14,237 bases of DNA from an uncultured Oscillospiraceae bacterium (GCA_934457235.1 CAKSHT010000053.1:1-14237), one strand, 5' to 3'; counted from the stretch's first letter, positions 6,988 to 13,963 are shown. Numbers and translations are program-made. Notes: generated from the letters alone by a model not told the origin.

Positions 6988-8331
6988 ATGAGCCTTTATG
7001 ACGAACTGCGCGTAAAGCACCGCAGCTTCATTTACCACAGCTATGAATTTACGGAGCAGGACGGAAACACCCTGCTTCGTTTCCACTTTTCGATAGACGA
7101 ATATCATTTCTACCCGCAGTGGACTTTTTCCGAGGAATTCAGAAAACTCAGCTATGACCGGGAGCTTTCCGAACGTATCGCGTTCTCTCTCGGCATGGCG
7201 GAACTTGTTTCCTACTGGAAATGCGCCTGCCCGCCGACGGTCGAAGTACGCTGCGGCGGACTTTCAACCTGGGAGAAGAACTGGTGGAAAAAACTTTACT
7301 TCAACGGACTTGGAGAGTTCTTCTACCGTAACGGGATAACTCCGGATTTCGATACGTTCATGACGATATATGCACCGGAGGAAGCAACGCTTCTCGTGCG
7401 GGATAACTCGCTTTCCGGCACGCTCGTCCCGATAGGCGGCGGCAAGGACAGCGTCGTAACTCTGGAGCTGCTGAAAAAAGCCGGGGTGGATATTTCCGCA
7501 TATATCATCAATCCGAGAGCGGCTACGCTGGGCTGCGCGGCTGTCTCCGGAATCCCGGATCAACGCATTATCGGACCGAAGCGCACGATCGACAAACGGC
7601 TACTGGAGCTGAACAAGTGCGGTTATCTCAACGGACACACGCCGTTTTCGGCGGTCGTGGCGTTTTCGGCGGAGCTTTCCGCTTGCGTCCACGGATTGAA
7701 ATACATCGCTCTTTCTAACGAAAGCAGCGCGAACGAAAGCTATGTCGAGGGCACCGCTATAAACCACCAGTACAGCAAGTCTACGGAGTTTGAACGGGAT
7801 TTCCGGGAATACTGCGAGCGCAGCTTCGGCGGGTATTCGCGCTGTCCGGAGTATTTCAGCCTGCTGCGCCCCTGGAGCGAATGGCAGATCGCCAGGGAGT
7901 TTGTGAAGTACCCGCAGTATTTCGGAATATTCCAGAGCTGCAATCTCGGCAGCAAGACGAATTCCTGGTGCTGCAACTGCGCAAAGTGCCTTTACGTGTA
8001 TATCCTGCTGTCGGCGTTCCTTGGCGACGATGTGCTGATAAAAATTTTCGGGTGCAATATGCTTGAAAAGCAGGAGCTTTCCGGAATGATGGACGGTCTT
8101 GTGCTGGACGGCGAGGATAAGCCGTTTGAATGCGTCGGCACAAAGGACGAGGTGAGGCTCTCGCTGGAAATGGCGTGGGAGCGCCGTAAATCTGCGCCGC
8201 CGGTGCTTCTGAGGCACTGGAGGGAGCTTTTCCCGGAGTACACGCCGGTGTCGCTTGAAAACTACTTCGATACGGATAACTTCGTACCGGGGCAGTTAAA
8301 ATATTTACTCGGAGCAAGAAATGAACATTAA
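6988..8331 (+). CDS. murL: MurL-like UDP-MurNAc-L-Ala-L-Glu epimerase
   Basis: The protein has 447 residues. In the Xanthomonas pathway MurL converts UDP-MurNAc-L-Ala-L-Glu into the D-Glu form needed for peptidoglycan, in an ATP- and Mg-dependent reaction in the cytoplasm. The sequence has an N-terminal domain of about 140 residues, then a PP-loop-type nucleotide site, LVPIGGGKDSVVTLELL (146-162). Further on are LNGHTPFSAVVAFSAEL (214-230), ALSNESSANES (241-251) and a cysteine cluster WCCNCAKC (327-334) with Cys318 nearby, which may bind metal. The identification rests on the PP-loop plus Cys cluster and on the adjacent murD, whose start overlaps this gene's end by 11 bases. SD GGAGG lies just upstream of ATG 6988. 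If it is not MurL, it is an unassigned PP-loop ATPase-like protein; I could not run an alignment. Confidence 0.75.
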   Translation: MSLYDELRVKHRSFIYHSYEFTEQDGNTLLRFHFSIDEYHFYPQWTFSEEFRKLSYDRELSERIAFSLGMAELVSYWKCACPPTVEVRCGGLSTWEKNWWKKLYFNGLGEFFYRNGITPDFDTFMTIYAPEEATLLVRDNSLSGTLVPIGGGKDSVVTLELLKKAGVDISAYIINPRAATLGCAAVSGIPDQRIIGPKRTIDKRLLELNKCGYLNGHTPFSAVVAFSAELSACVHGLKYIALSNESSANESYVEGTAINHQYSKSTEFERDFREYCERSFGGYSRCPEYFSLLRPWSEWQIAREFVKYPQYFGIFQSCNLGSKTNSWCCNCAKCLYVYILLSAFLGDDVLIKIFGCNMLEKQELSGMMDGLVLDGEDKPFECVGTKDEVRLSLEMAWERRKSAPPVLLRHWRELFPEYTPVSLENYFDTDNFVPGQLKYLLGARNEH

Positions 8332-9685
8332 CGAACTGAAACCAATATTCGATGGAAAACGCTGCGTTATCCTGGGATACGGCCGTGAGGGACGGGTGTG
8401 GCTCTCTCTGCTGAACCGGATCGGCTGCTGCGCTGAGATAGCCGTTGCGGATATGAAGCCGCAGGATATTCCGGGAGTTACGGGCATCTACGGCGAGGAT
8501 TATCTCGACCGCGCAAAGGGCTATGACCTGCTTCTGCAGAGTCCCGGAGTTATAATCAAGGATAAGCTCACGCCGGAGGAAAAGGCGAAAATACTCACGC
8601 AGACAGAGCTTCTCCTGCGCCTGCGCCCATGTAAGATCATCGGAATAACGGGAACTAAAGGCAAATCAACAACATCGTCGCTGACGTATCACTTTCTTAC
8701 GGCATGCGGATTTAAGACCATGCTTATCGGGAATATCGGCGTTCCTCCGCTGGAGCGTTTTGAGGAAATGACACCGGATACGGTTGCGGTCTGTGAGATG
8801 AGCTGCCATCAGCTGGAGTTCGTGCAGCATTCGCCGGAGATCGCGGTGCTGCTGAATATCTTCCCGGAGCACCTCGACCATTACGTCAGCCTGGAGGCAT
8901 ACGCCAATGCCAAGCGGAACATCTATAAATTCCAGCAGCCCGGTGACACCTCGATCCTTAACATCGACATAATCCCGGACGATATCTGCACCAACGCGGA
9001 CTGCGGAAACGCCCCGGAGTGCAGTAACTCTGGCTACCGCAAGTCAAGGCTCATCACTATAGGCTGTGAGCGGCCGGCTATGGTATTTTCTGAGAACGGG
9101 ACGATATTCTTAAACGACCGCGAGATAACTCCCGGCGAGATACACACGCAGCTGCGCGGAAAGCATAACGTATACAATATCGCGGCTGCGCTCACTGCTG
9201 CGGAATGCGCCGGTGCTGACGCGGATAAGTGCCTTGCCGCGCTTCCGGATTTCAAGGGACTTGAGCACCGCCTGGAGTATGTGGATACGATAAACGGCGT
9301 TGAGTACATCAACGACAGTATCTGCACTATCCCGGAGGCTGCAATAGCCGCCGTAAAGGCGTTCCCTGACGGCGCTGACTGCGTTATCCTGGGCGGAATG
9401 GAGCGAAATATTCCGTACGACAAGCTTGCCGATTTTCTGAACACCGGCTACGTGAAGAACGTGATACTCCTGCCGGACAGCGGATACCGCATAGGAGATA
9501 TGATAACATCACCGATGGTAAACAAGGTGCGAGTGAAGAACCTTCCGGAAGCTGTAATCACAGCGGCGTCCGTTGCAAGAAAGCGCGTGATACTCTGTCC
9601 GGCGGCTGCAAGCTACGGATTTTACAAGAATTTCGAGGAGCGAGGAAAGCACTTCAAGGAACTTGTGAATGCTCTGAAAAAATGA
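8321..9685 (+). CDS. murD2: Divergent MurD: probable UDP-MurNAc-L-alanine--L-glutamate ligase (MurD2 type)
   Basis: The protein has 454 residues, the length of MurD. Mur ligases couple ATP hydrolysis to amide-bond formation in cytoplasmic peptidoglycan precursor synthesis; MurD adds Glu to UDP-MurNAc-L-Ala. Present are an N-terminal Rossmann domain (VILGYGREGRVW), the ATP loop GITGTKGKSTTSS (108-120), NIFPEHLDHY (179-188), Lys198 in ANAKRNIY (the carbamylated lysine position), GLEHRLEY (313-320) and a C-terminal domain ending AAASYGFYKNFEERG. Several usual MurD signatures differ. GTNGKTT is GTKGKST, NDSKATN is NDSICTI (331-337), the GGxxK lysine is Arg362, and SPACASxDxFKNF is CPAAASYGFYKNF (426-438). 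These changes sit at or near the D-Glu pocket. With murL overlapping its start, they point to L-Glu as substrate. An ordinary D-Glu-adding MurD remains possible. Confidence 0.8.
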   Translation: MNINELKPIFDGKRCVILGYGREGRVWLSLLNRIGCCAEIAVADMKPQDIPGVTGIYGEDYLDRAKGYDLLLQSPGVIIKDKLTPEEKAKILTQTELLLRLRPCKIIGITGTKGKSTTSSLTYHFLTACGFKTMLIGNIGVPPLERFEEMTPDTVAVCEMSCHQLEFVQHSPEIAVLLNIFPEHLDHYVSLEAYANAKRNIYKFQQPGDTSILNIDIIPDDICTNADCGNAPECSNSGYRKSRLITIGCERPAMVFSENGTIFLNDREITPGEIHTQLRGKHNVYNIAAALTAAECAGADADKCLAALPDFKGLEHRLEYVDTINGVEYINDSICTIPEAAIAAVKAFPDGADCVILGGMERNIPYDKLADFLNTGYVKNVILLPDSGYRIGDMITSPMVNKVRVKNLPEAVITAASVARKRVILCPAAASYGFYKNFEERGKHFKELVNALKK

Positions 9686-9692
9686 AATCAAC

Positions 9693-9723
9693 AAAAACCT
9701 CTGCATGCAGCGGAGGTTTTTTT
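9693..9723 (+). terminator. Rho-independent terminator after murD
   Basis: A 12-bp stem (9693-9704 with 9710-9721, one G-T pair) has a 5-base loop and ends in a run of seven T residues. It starts 8 bases after the murD stop and closes the operon. Confidence 0.9.
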
Positions 9724-9878
9724 GTATGTTGTGCCATGTTGAAAAAACGAGTTTTTTATCAATCTGTCAATAAAGCGATGTACGTTTTGTAAAGAATGCA
9801 CTAAAACGGAAAATGCGCGGCATTTGGTGAAATTTTTCTGATAAGTTCGTGCGCATAATGATTTGTTTATAACTGATA
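9724..9878. other. Intergenic gap before the cas promoter, no gene seen
   Basis: This AT-rich stretch between the murD terminator and the cas5 promoter has no ORF with an SD and no repeated unit that could be a CRISPR repeat. It contains only a weak AAAAAAC/GTTTTTT inverted repeat near 9742-9757 and a loose TGCGC...GCGCA pairing (9813 to 9855). Confidence 0.5.
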
Positions 9879-9907
9879 TTGTTCTTCCGGTTTGAAAATG
9901 TTATAAT
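9879..9907 (+). promoter_or_regulatory. Promoter of the cas5-cas7 unit
   Basis: TTGTTC (9879-9884) and TATAAT (9902-9907) are 17 bases apart, with TGT at 9899-9901 making an extended -10. RNA should start near 9914, about 30 bases before the cas5 ATG. The unit therefore has its own strong promoter and does not depend on read-through from murD. Confidence 0.8.
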
Positions 9908-9942
9908 TATTATTGTTAAGCAGCTATCAGCGGGGTGGAATA

Positions 9943-10635
9943 ATGCAGCGACCTAATACCATCGAGTTTGAAATAACGGGAAGAAGCGCGATGTTCACTG
10001 ACCCGGAAGTCCGCACGAAAAGCCTCCCGGTGCCGACATACGAGGCGATAAAGGGTATACTCCGCGGGATTTACTGGAAGCCGACGTTCATCTGGGTAGT
10101 AGAAGAGGTACGCGTGATGAACTGCATTATGCCGGAGAAATACAGTCTTATGAAGCAGAAACGTCCGGTGGTCCGGGAGCACCTGCGGAATGTGAGATAC
10201 CAGGTGAAGGCGCATTTCATCTGGAATGAGAACCGCCCCGAGTTCGCCGCCGACCGCGACGAGGACAAGCACTTCCGTATCGCGCTGCGCTGCCTGGCGA
10301 AGGGCGGACGATTCGCGGCATATCTAGGAACTGCTGATTGTCCGTGTAACGTGAAGTCCGTGCGGTTCGGAAGCGGCGAAAGCTATTACGACCACAGCGG
10401 AAAAATAGATTTTGGCACCATGTACCACGGTGTGACATATCCTGACGAGGGCTGGGACAGCACGACCCGCAGCGGTATTTGCATGCGCACCTGGCACTGC
10501 GTCATGAACGACGGGGTGCTGCGGTACACGCCGCCGGAGCTTTGTGCGTCAGAGCTTGTGAAATATGCGGCCGCCAAATGCTTTAATACTGATGATACCG
10601 AGGTGGATACCAGTGCAGCTGGAACACAGAATTGA
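9943..10635 (+). CDS. cas5c: Cas5, type I-C (Cas5c/Cas5d-like)
   Basis: The protein has 230 residues, normal for Cas5c. In type I-C systems this protein cuts the pre-crRNA and caps the 5' handle of the Cascade complex. Seen here are a beta-strand start IEFEITGRSAMF, the helix segment PTYEAIKGILRGIYWKP (31-47) and VRYQVKAHFIW (84-94). Also present are AAYLGTADCPCNV, where the family has a YLGCREF-like motif, and a C-terminal WHCVMNDGVLRY. Tyr44, Lys89 and His91 are candidate catalytic residues by comparison with the Tyr/Lys/His set of Bacillus halodurans Cas5d, though I could not align them strictly. ATG 9943 is chosen over ATG 9913 because of the SD-like GGGGTGGA just upstream and because the family starts there. 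The cas7 start overlaps its end by 23 bases. No cas8c lies between them, which is unusual. Confidence 0.82.
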   Translation: MQRPNTIEFEITGRSAMFTDPEVRTKSLPVPTYEAIKGILRGIYWKPTFIWVVEEVRVMNCIMPEKYSLMKQKRPVVREHLRNVRYQVKAHFIWNENRPEFAADRDEDKHFRIALRCLAKGGRFAAYLGTADCPCNVKSVRFGSGESYYDHSGKIDFGTMYHGVTYPDEGWDSTTRSGICMRTWHCVMNDGVLRYTPPELCASELVKYAAAKCFNTDDTEVDTSAAGTQN

Positions 10636-11407
10636 TTTTATGTCGCTGATTTCCGTGTGTAATGCAAATCCGAACGGAGACCCCGCGCGCTTGGGCAGAC
10701 CGCGTATCGACAGCGACGGGTTCGGCGTGATATCCCCGGTGTGCATAAAGCGGAAGCTGCGCGACAGACTGTACGAAATGGGCGAGGAAATCTTCGTTAC
10801 TCCGCCGGAGCATGGCGGTGACGTGCTTTCAAGGAGGGCAGCCATGCTGGCTCCTGGTTCCGGCTATGCAAAACGGGCGTGCGACAGATGGTATGATGTC
10901 AGGGCGTTCGGGCAGATATTCGCCTTTCCCGGAATACATTCGCCGGGAGTAAAGGGCGCGGTCACAGTTCAGCCTGTCTACAGCGCTGACCCGGTGAAGC
11001 TGAGTGAAATGAAGATAACACGGTGTATCCGCAGTAACTCCGGCGACCGTGGAAATCCGATGGGCGTACTGAGTTTTGTTAAATACGGGCTGTACGTGTT
11101 GAAAGGCTCTGTCAACGCATATTCAGCGGCAAAGACCGGATTTTCGGAAGAGGACGCCGCAAAGCTCCGGACGGCGTTGATACACATGTTTGATAATGAC
11201 AGCTCCGCCGCCAGACCTGCCGGGTCTATGGGGTGCAGACGGCTTTATTGGTGGGAGCATACCAGCAAAGCCGGCGACTATTCACCGGCTCTGGTTTTCG
11301 ATTGCGTGAAATTTACCCTGAAATGCAGCGAGCCGCGCTGCTTTGATGATTATTTCATCAGCTATGAGCCGCTGGACGGGCTTTCCGCCGCAATATACGA
11401 GAATTAG
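10613..11407 (+). CDS. cas7c: Cas7, type I-C (Csd2-like)
   Basis: The protein has 264 residues, slightly shorter than usual Csd2 (about 280-300). Cas7 copies polymerise along the crRNA spacer and form the backbone of Cascade. The N-terminal RRM core shows HRIDFMSLISVCNANPNGDP (5-24), then GRPRIDSDG, SPVCIKRKLRD (41-51), YDVRAFG (94-100), KTGFSEEDA and MFDNDSSAAR (192-201), all matching Csd2. The GTG start at 10613 is preceded by GAGGTGGA at good distance and gives the normal N-terminus; an in-frame upstream ATG at 10565 would lie deep inside cas5. Start and cas5 stop overlap by 23 bases, so translation is coupled. A terminator follows and no other cas gene is near. It may need Cas8/Cas3 from elsewhere, or work without them. 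Confidence 0.85.
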   Translation: MQLEHRIDFMSLISVCNANPNGDPARLGRPRIDSDGFGVISPVCIKRKLRDRLYEMGEEIFVTPPEHGGDVLSRRAAMLAPGSGYAKRACDRWYDVRAFGQIFAFPGIHSPGVKGAVTVQPVYSADPVKLSEMKITRCIRSNSGDRGNPMGVLSFVKYGLYVLKGSVNAYSAAKTGFSEEDAAKLRTALIHMFDNDSSAARPAGSMGCRRLYWWEHTSKAGDYSPALVFDCVKFTLKCSEPRCFDDYFISYEPLDGLSAAIYEN

Positions 11408-11473
11408 CTTACAGCCGCCGTTCCTCCAGTCAGAGCACGGCGTGGATCATACACAGTTTTGTGAAAAAGAGTG

Positions 11474-11510
11474 GGGCGCAGATTTTCTGCGCCCTATTCG
11501 TACATTTTTT
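11474..11510. terminator. Bidirectional terminator between cas7 and patB
   Basis: GGGCGCAGA and TCTGCGCCC make a perfect 9-bp stem with a TTT loop (11474-11494). A T-rich tail follows on the plus strand (to 11510), and a CTCTTTTT tract follows on the minus strand. It serves the two converging genes. Confidence 0.8.
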
Positions 11511-11529
11511 ATGTTGAATGTTGAATGTT

Positions 11530-12699
11530 TCAGTCCTGGAGCATATACGCATAAACTCCCTGTCTGAGCCGCTCCAGACCGTCGAGCAGGACGCTGCGCG
11601 GACATGCCGCATTAAGCCGCAGGAATATCGCGCCATTGCCGCGGTAGGGGCTTCCGGCGGAGAGGAACAGCCCGGTCTTGCTGCGGATAAACTGCGCCAG
11701 CTGCCTGGAATTATCAGTTATCTCGCTGCAATCCAGCCATAAGAGATATGTCGCTCTGGAATCCACCATGTGCAGCTGTGGGATATTCTCGGCAATATAA
11801 TCAGCAGCGGTGCGGCGGTTTTCCGCGATGTAGGCACGGAGCTGATTCAGCCAGTCTTCACCCTGGGTGAATGCGGCGATGGCGGCGGTAACGGCGAATA
11901 CGTTAGGTTCGGCGCATTCGTCGGTATTCAGTCCGCGGTCAACCATATGGCGCAGCCGACCGTCTGCGGCAAATACCGCCGCTGTCTGTAGTCCGGCTAT
12001 GTTGAATGCTTTGGTGGGCGCGATGCAGGTCACGCTGTTCATCAGGCAGTCTTCTGATACGGAAGCAAACGGAGTGTATTCGCAGCCCGGTTCGGTGAGG
12101 TCGCAGTGTATCTCATCGGATACCACGATAACATTGTATTTCTTGCAGAGTGTGCCTATCCGTGCAAGCGTGTCACGGTCCCAGATAACTCCGCCGGGAT
12201 TCTGCGGATTGCACAGCAACATAAGCGTGGTCTGCGGGTCGGAGAGCTTCTCTTCAAGTCCGGCAAAATCAACACGGTAAGCGCCGTTTTCGTAAATCAG
12301 CGGGCTTTCAGCAATGTTCCTGCCGTTGTTGCGTATGGAGTTGAAGAAGATATTGTACACCGGGGTCATTACCAGAACATTCTCGCCGACCGTGGTGAGC
12401 TTACGTACGATACTGGAGATCGCAGGGACGACGCCGGTGCAGAACACCAGCCACTCGCGCTTTATTTCAAAGCCGTGCCTGGACTTCCACCACCCGATGT
12501 ACGCATTGTACCATTCGTCCGGGATAATTGTATATCCGAATACTCCGTGCGACGCACGGTCTGCAAGCGCCTGGGTTATCTCCGGCGCTGTGCGGAAATC
12601 CATGTCCGCGACCCACATGGGCAGCTCGTTTTCAGCTACGTCCCATTTTAGTGAGAATGTGTTCCGGCGGTCTACCGGTGTGTCAAAATCGTACTTCAT
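11530..12699 (-). CDS. patB: PatB/MalY-type PLP-dependent C-S lyase (aminotransferase class I/II)
   Basis: The protein has 389 residues, full length for the MalY/PatB group. These fold-type I PLP enzymes cleave cystathionine or cysteine conjugates to a thiol, pyruvate and ammonia in the cytoplasm, and some double as regulators. Seen are the N-terminal family signature NELPMWVADMDF (24-35), PVYNIFF (113-119), NPQNPGG (164-170), SDEIHCDL with the PLP-contacting Asp195, Lys230 in APTKAFNIAGL (Schiff base) and a C-terminal FLRLNAACPR arginine for the carboxylate. The start has CGGAG upstream. It follows DUF3737 by 11 bases in an operon headed by a small helical protein. A true aminotransferase cannot be excluded, but the N-terminal signature argues for C-S lyase. 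Confidence 0.88.
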   Translation of the reverse strand: MKYDFDTPVDRRNTFSLKWDVAENELPMWVADMDFRTAPEITQALADRASHGVFGYTIIPDEWYNAYIGWWKSRHGFEIKREWLVFCTGVVPAISSIVRKLTTVGENVLVMTPVYNIFFNSIRNNGRNIAESPLIYENGAYRVDFAGLEEKLSDPQTTLMLLCNPQNPGGVIWDRDTLARIGTLCKKYNVIVVSDEIHCDLTEPGCEYTPFASVSEDCLMNSVTCIAPTKAFNIAGLQTAAVFAADGRLRHMVDRGLNTDECAEPNVFAVTAAIAAFTQGEDWLNQLRAYIAENRRTAADYIAENIPQLHMVDSRATYLLWLDCSEITDNSRQLAQFIRSKTGLFLSAGSPYRGNGAIFLRLNAACPRSVLLDGLERLRQGVYAYMLQD

Positions 12700-12710
12700 T
12701 TATAACTCCG

Positions 12711-13586
12711 TTACATGCATGCGCAGCAGGGGCAGCCGCCCTCCCGGCATATTATCCTGGTCTTGCAGGGATCCACCTTGTCCTTCTGGATTATCAGCTC
12801 CCCGATGCTGTCGGCGGTTATTGTTCCGCCGGAGGGATTGATAATGCTGTCTATTTTTCCGGTTATATCTGCTTCGACCGTTGAATATTCGAACGCCAGC
12901 GTTGTGTTTATCAGTTTGCATTTCTTCATGACAAGCTCGCTGACATAGCACATGCCCTGGAGGCTTTCAACGGTGCAGTTCACTAGCGTCAGCTTCTTTG
13001 CGTTCCATCCCAGGTACTCCCCGGAGATGAACGAATCATAGACGGTGACGTTCTCGCTGTTCCAGAATGCGTCCTTGCTGAGAAGCTTGGAATTCCTTAT
13101 CACGATGTTCCTGCCGCCGTCAAATGAGTAGTTGCCGTACAGCTCAAGTCCGTTTATCTCCATGTCGTGGCTGTTCATCGCGAAATAATCGCCCTTGGCA
13201 AGAACGTGGTCAAGCTTCACGTTTCCGCAGTTCCACAGGGTCTCCGCGGCGTCCGGGAACGACACGTGCTCCAGTGTTATATCATTGCATCTGCGGAACG
13301 CTTTCGGTGCTTCTATCATCGTATCCTTTGCGGTCAGCCGGTCGGTGTACCATATTCCAGCACGCGCGGTGCTGAACAGCGTGCAGTCCTGCAATGTAAT
13401 ATCGTGGCTGTACCACAGCGGGTACTTCCATTTGAACATGCTGTTGTAAAGCTCTATGTCCGCGCTCTCTTTCAGCGGGGATTCTCCGTCCGCGAATATC
13501 GTATCGTAAATGCGCAGTCCGTTTCCCTGGAACAGCGCGCGTTCTCCGGTCAGAAATTCCTGCCGGATCTCTTTTTTATTCTCCAT
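12711..13586 (-). CDS. DUF3737 family protein (parallel beta-helix)
   Basis: The protein has 291 residues and no signal peptide. It consists of short repeating beta-strand turns, for example IELYNSMFKWKYPLWYSHDI, ITLQDCTLF, ITLEHVSF, VKLDHVLAKG and VTVYDSFISGEYLGW, about every 20 residues. This is typical of a right-handed beta-helix, as in DUF3737. No catalytic function is established for the family. A Cys-rich tail ends the protein: CREGGCPCCACM has five cysteines in the last 12 residues, which might bind metal or be redox-active. The start overlaps the upstream small gene by 11 bases, and its SD (CGGAGG, 6 bases before ATG) lies inside that gene, so translation is coupled. Confidence 0.82.
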   Translation of the reverse strand: MENKKEIRQEFLTGERALFQGNGLRIYDTIFADGESPLKESADIELYNSMFKWKYPLWYSHDITLQDCTLFSTARAGIWYTDRLTAKDTMIEAPKAFRRCNDITLEHVSFPDAAETLWNCGNVKLDHVLAKGDYFAMNSHDMEINGLELYGNYSFDGGRNIVIRNSKLLSKDAFWNSENVTVYDSFISGEYLGWNAKKLTLVNCTVESLQGMCYVSELVMKKCKLINTTLAFEYSTVEADITGKIDSIINPSGGTITADSIGELIIQKDKVDPCKTRIICREGGCPCCACM

Positions 13587-13827
13587 CTTTGTCCTCCGTG
13601 CAGCAGAAGCAGTCCTTTTTCAGCTCGTGCATAAGATAATCCAGGCAGCATATGCGGCTCTCGGTGCGGTGCACCTCGTCAAGAAGCTGTCTGCGCTGGC
13701 GTTCGAGCAGCCGGAGCGCAAGGCACCTGTCGTTTTTCTTCAATGCTTCGGATATCTCGTCAACTGCGGCTTCATTGCAGCCTGCGTCCTTTAAGTTCTG
13801 CAATACTTCCTGCTGTATCGTTATCAT
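13576..13827 (-). CDS. Small helical protein of unknown function (83 aa)
   Basis: This 83-residue, highly charged, mostly helical protein includes EALKKNDRCLALRLLERQRR, RQLLDEVHRTESRICCLDYL and MHELKKDCFCC. The heptad-like spacing of Leu/Ile suggests a coiled-coil hairpin that dimerises. Similar short proteins with a LLDEVH...CLDYL pattern seem familiar from clostridia, but I cannot name the family. The start has CGGAG 7 bases upstream. It is first in the operon with DUF3737 and patB and diverges from the LysR gene. Context hints at a regulator or partner of DUF3737; this is inference. Confidence 0.7.
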   Translation of the reverse strand: MITIQQEVLQNLKDAGCNEAAVDEISEALKKNDRCLALRLLERQRRQLLDEVHRTESRICCLDYLMHELKKDCFCCTEDKDGE

Positions 13828-13878
13828 AATTATACTCCGTTTTTGCTGTCTTGTAAAGCGATGTTTTCGCCTGATAAC

Positions 13879-13907
13879 AGTATATCACAGCGCCGGAAGA
13901 ATAGCAA
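13879..13907 (-). promoter_or_regulatory. Promoter of the small protein-DUF3737-patB operon
   Basis: On the minus strand TTGCTA (plus 13902-13907) and TATACT (plus 13879-13884) are 17 bases apart, with TGA directly before the -10 box (extended -10). The RNA start is expected near 13872, giving a leader of about 45 bases. Confidence 0.7.
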
Positions 13908-13912
13908 TTACT

Positions 13913-13938
13913 TATACCGTATATCAAGCCATGCTTGA
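13913..13938. promoter_or_regulatory. Two palindromes between divergent promoters (candidate LysR operator)
   Basis: TATAC-C-GTATA (13913-13923) is directly followed by TCAAGC-CAT-GCTTGA (13924-13938). The second overlaps the -35 box of the LysR promoter, and the first lies just upstream of the opposite promoter. This is the usual place for a LysR-type regulator to bind and repress itself while acting on the divergent operon. Confidence 0.5.
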
Positions 13939-13963
13939 AAGTTATGGGCAGATGTGCTATAAT
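13935..13963 (+). promoter_or_regulatory. Promoter of the LysR-family gene
   Basis: TTGAAA (13935-13940) and TATAAT (13958-13963) are separated by 17 bases, with TGC before the -10 box. The RNA start is near 13970, about 40 bases before the ATG. Confidence 0.75.

Noticed and set aside
7600..8217. 205-aa open frame opposite murL
   Set aside because: Shadow of the MurL-like gene with no SD and an Arg/His/Ala-rich composition typical of antisense frames.
9724..11529. CRISPR array near the cas genes
   Set aside because: No direct repeats of 25-40 bases with regular spacing exist anywhere in the gaps around cas5-cas7.
11511..11531. Tandem 7-base repeat (ATGTTGA, two copies plus a partial third)
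   Set aside because: Too short; it runs into the patB stop codon and is likely chance.
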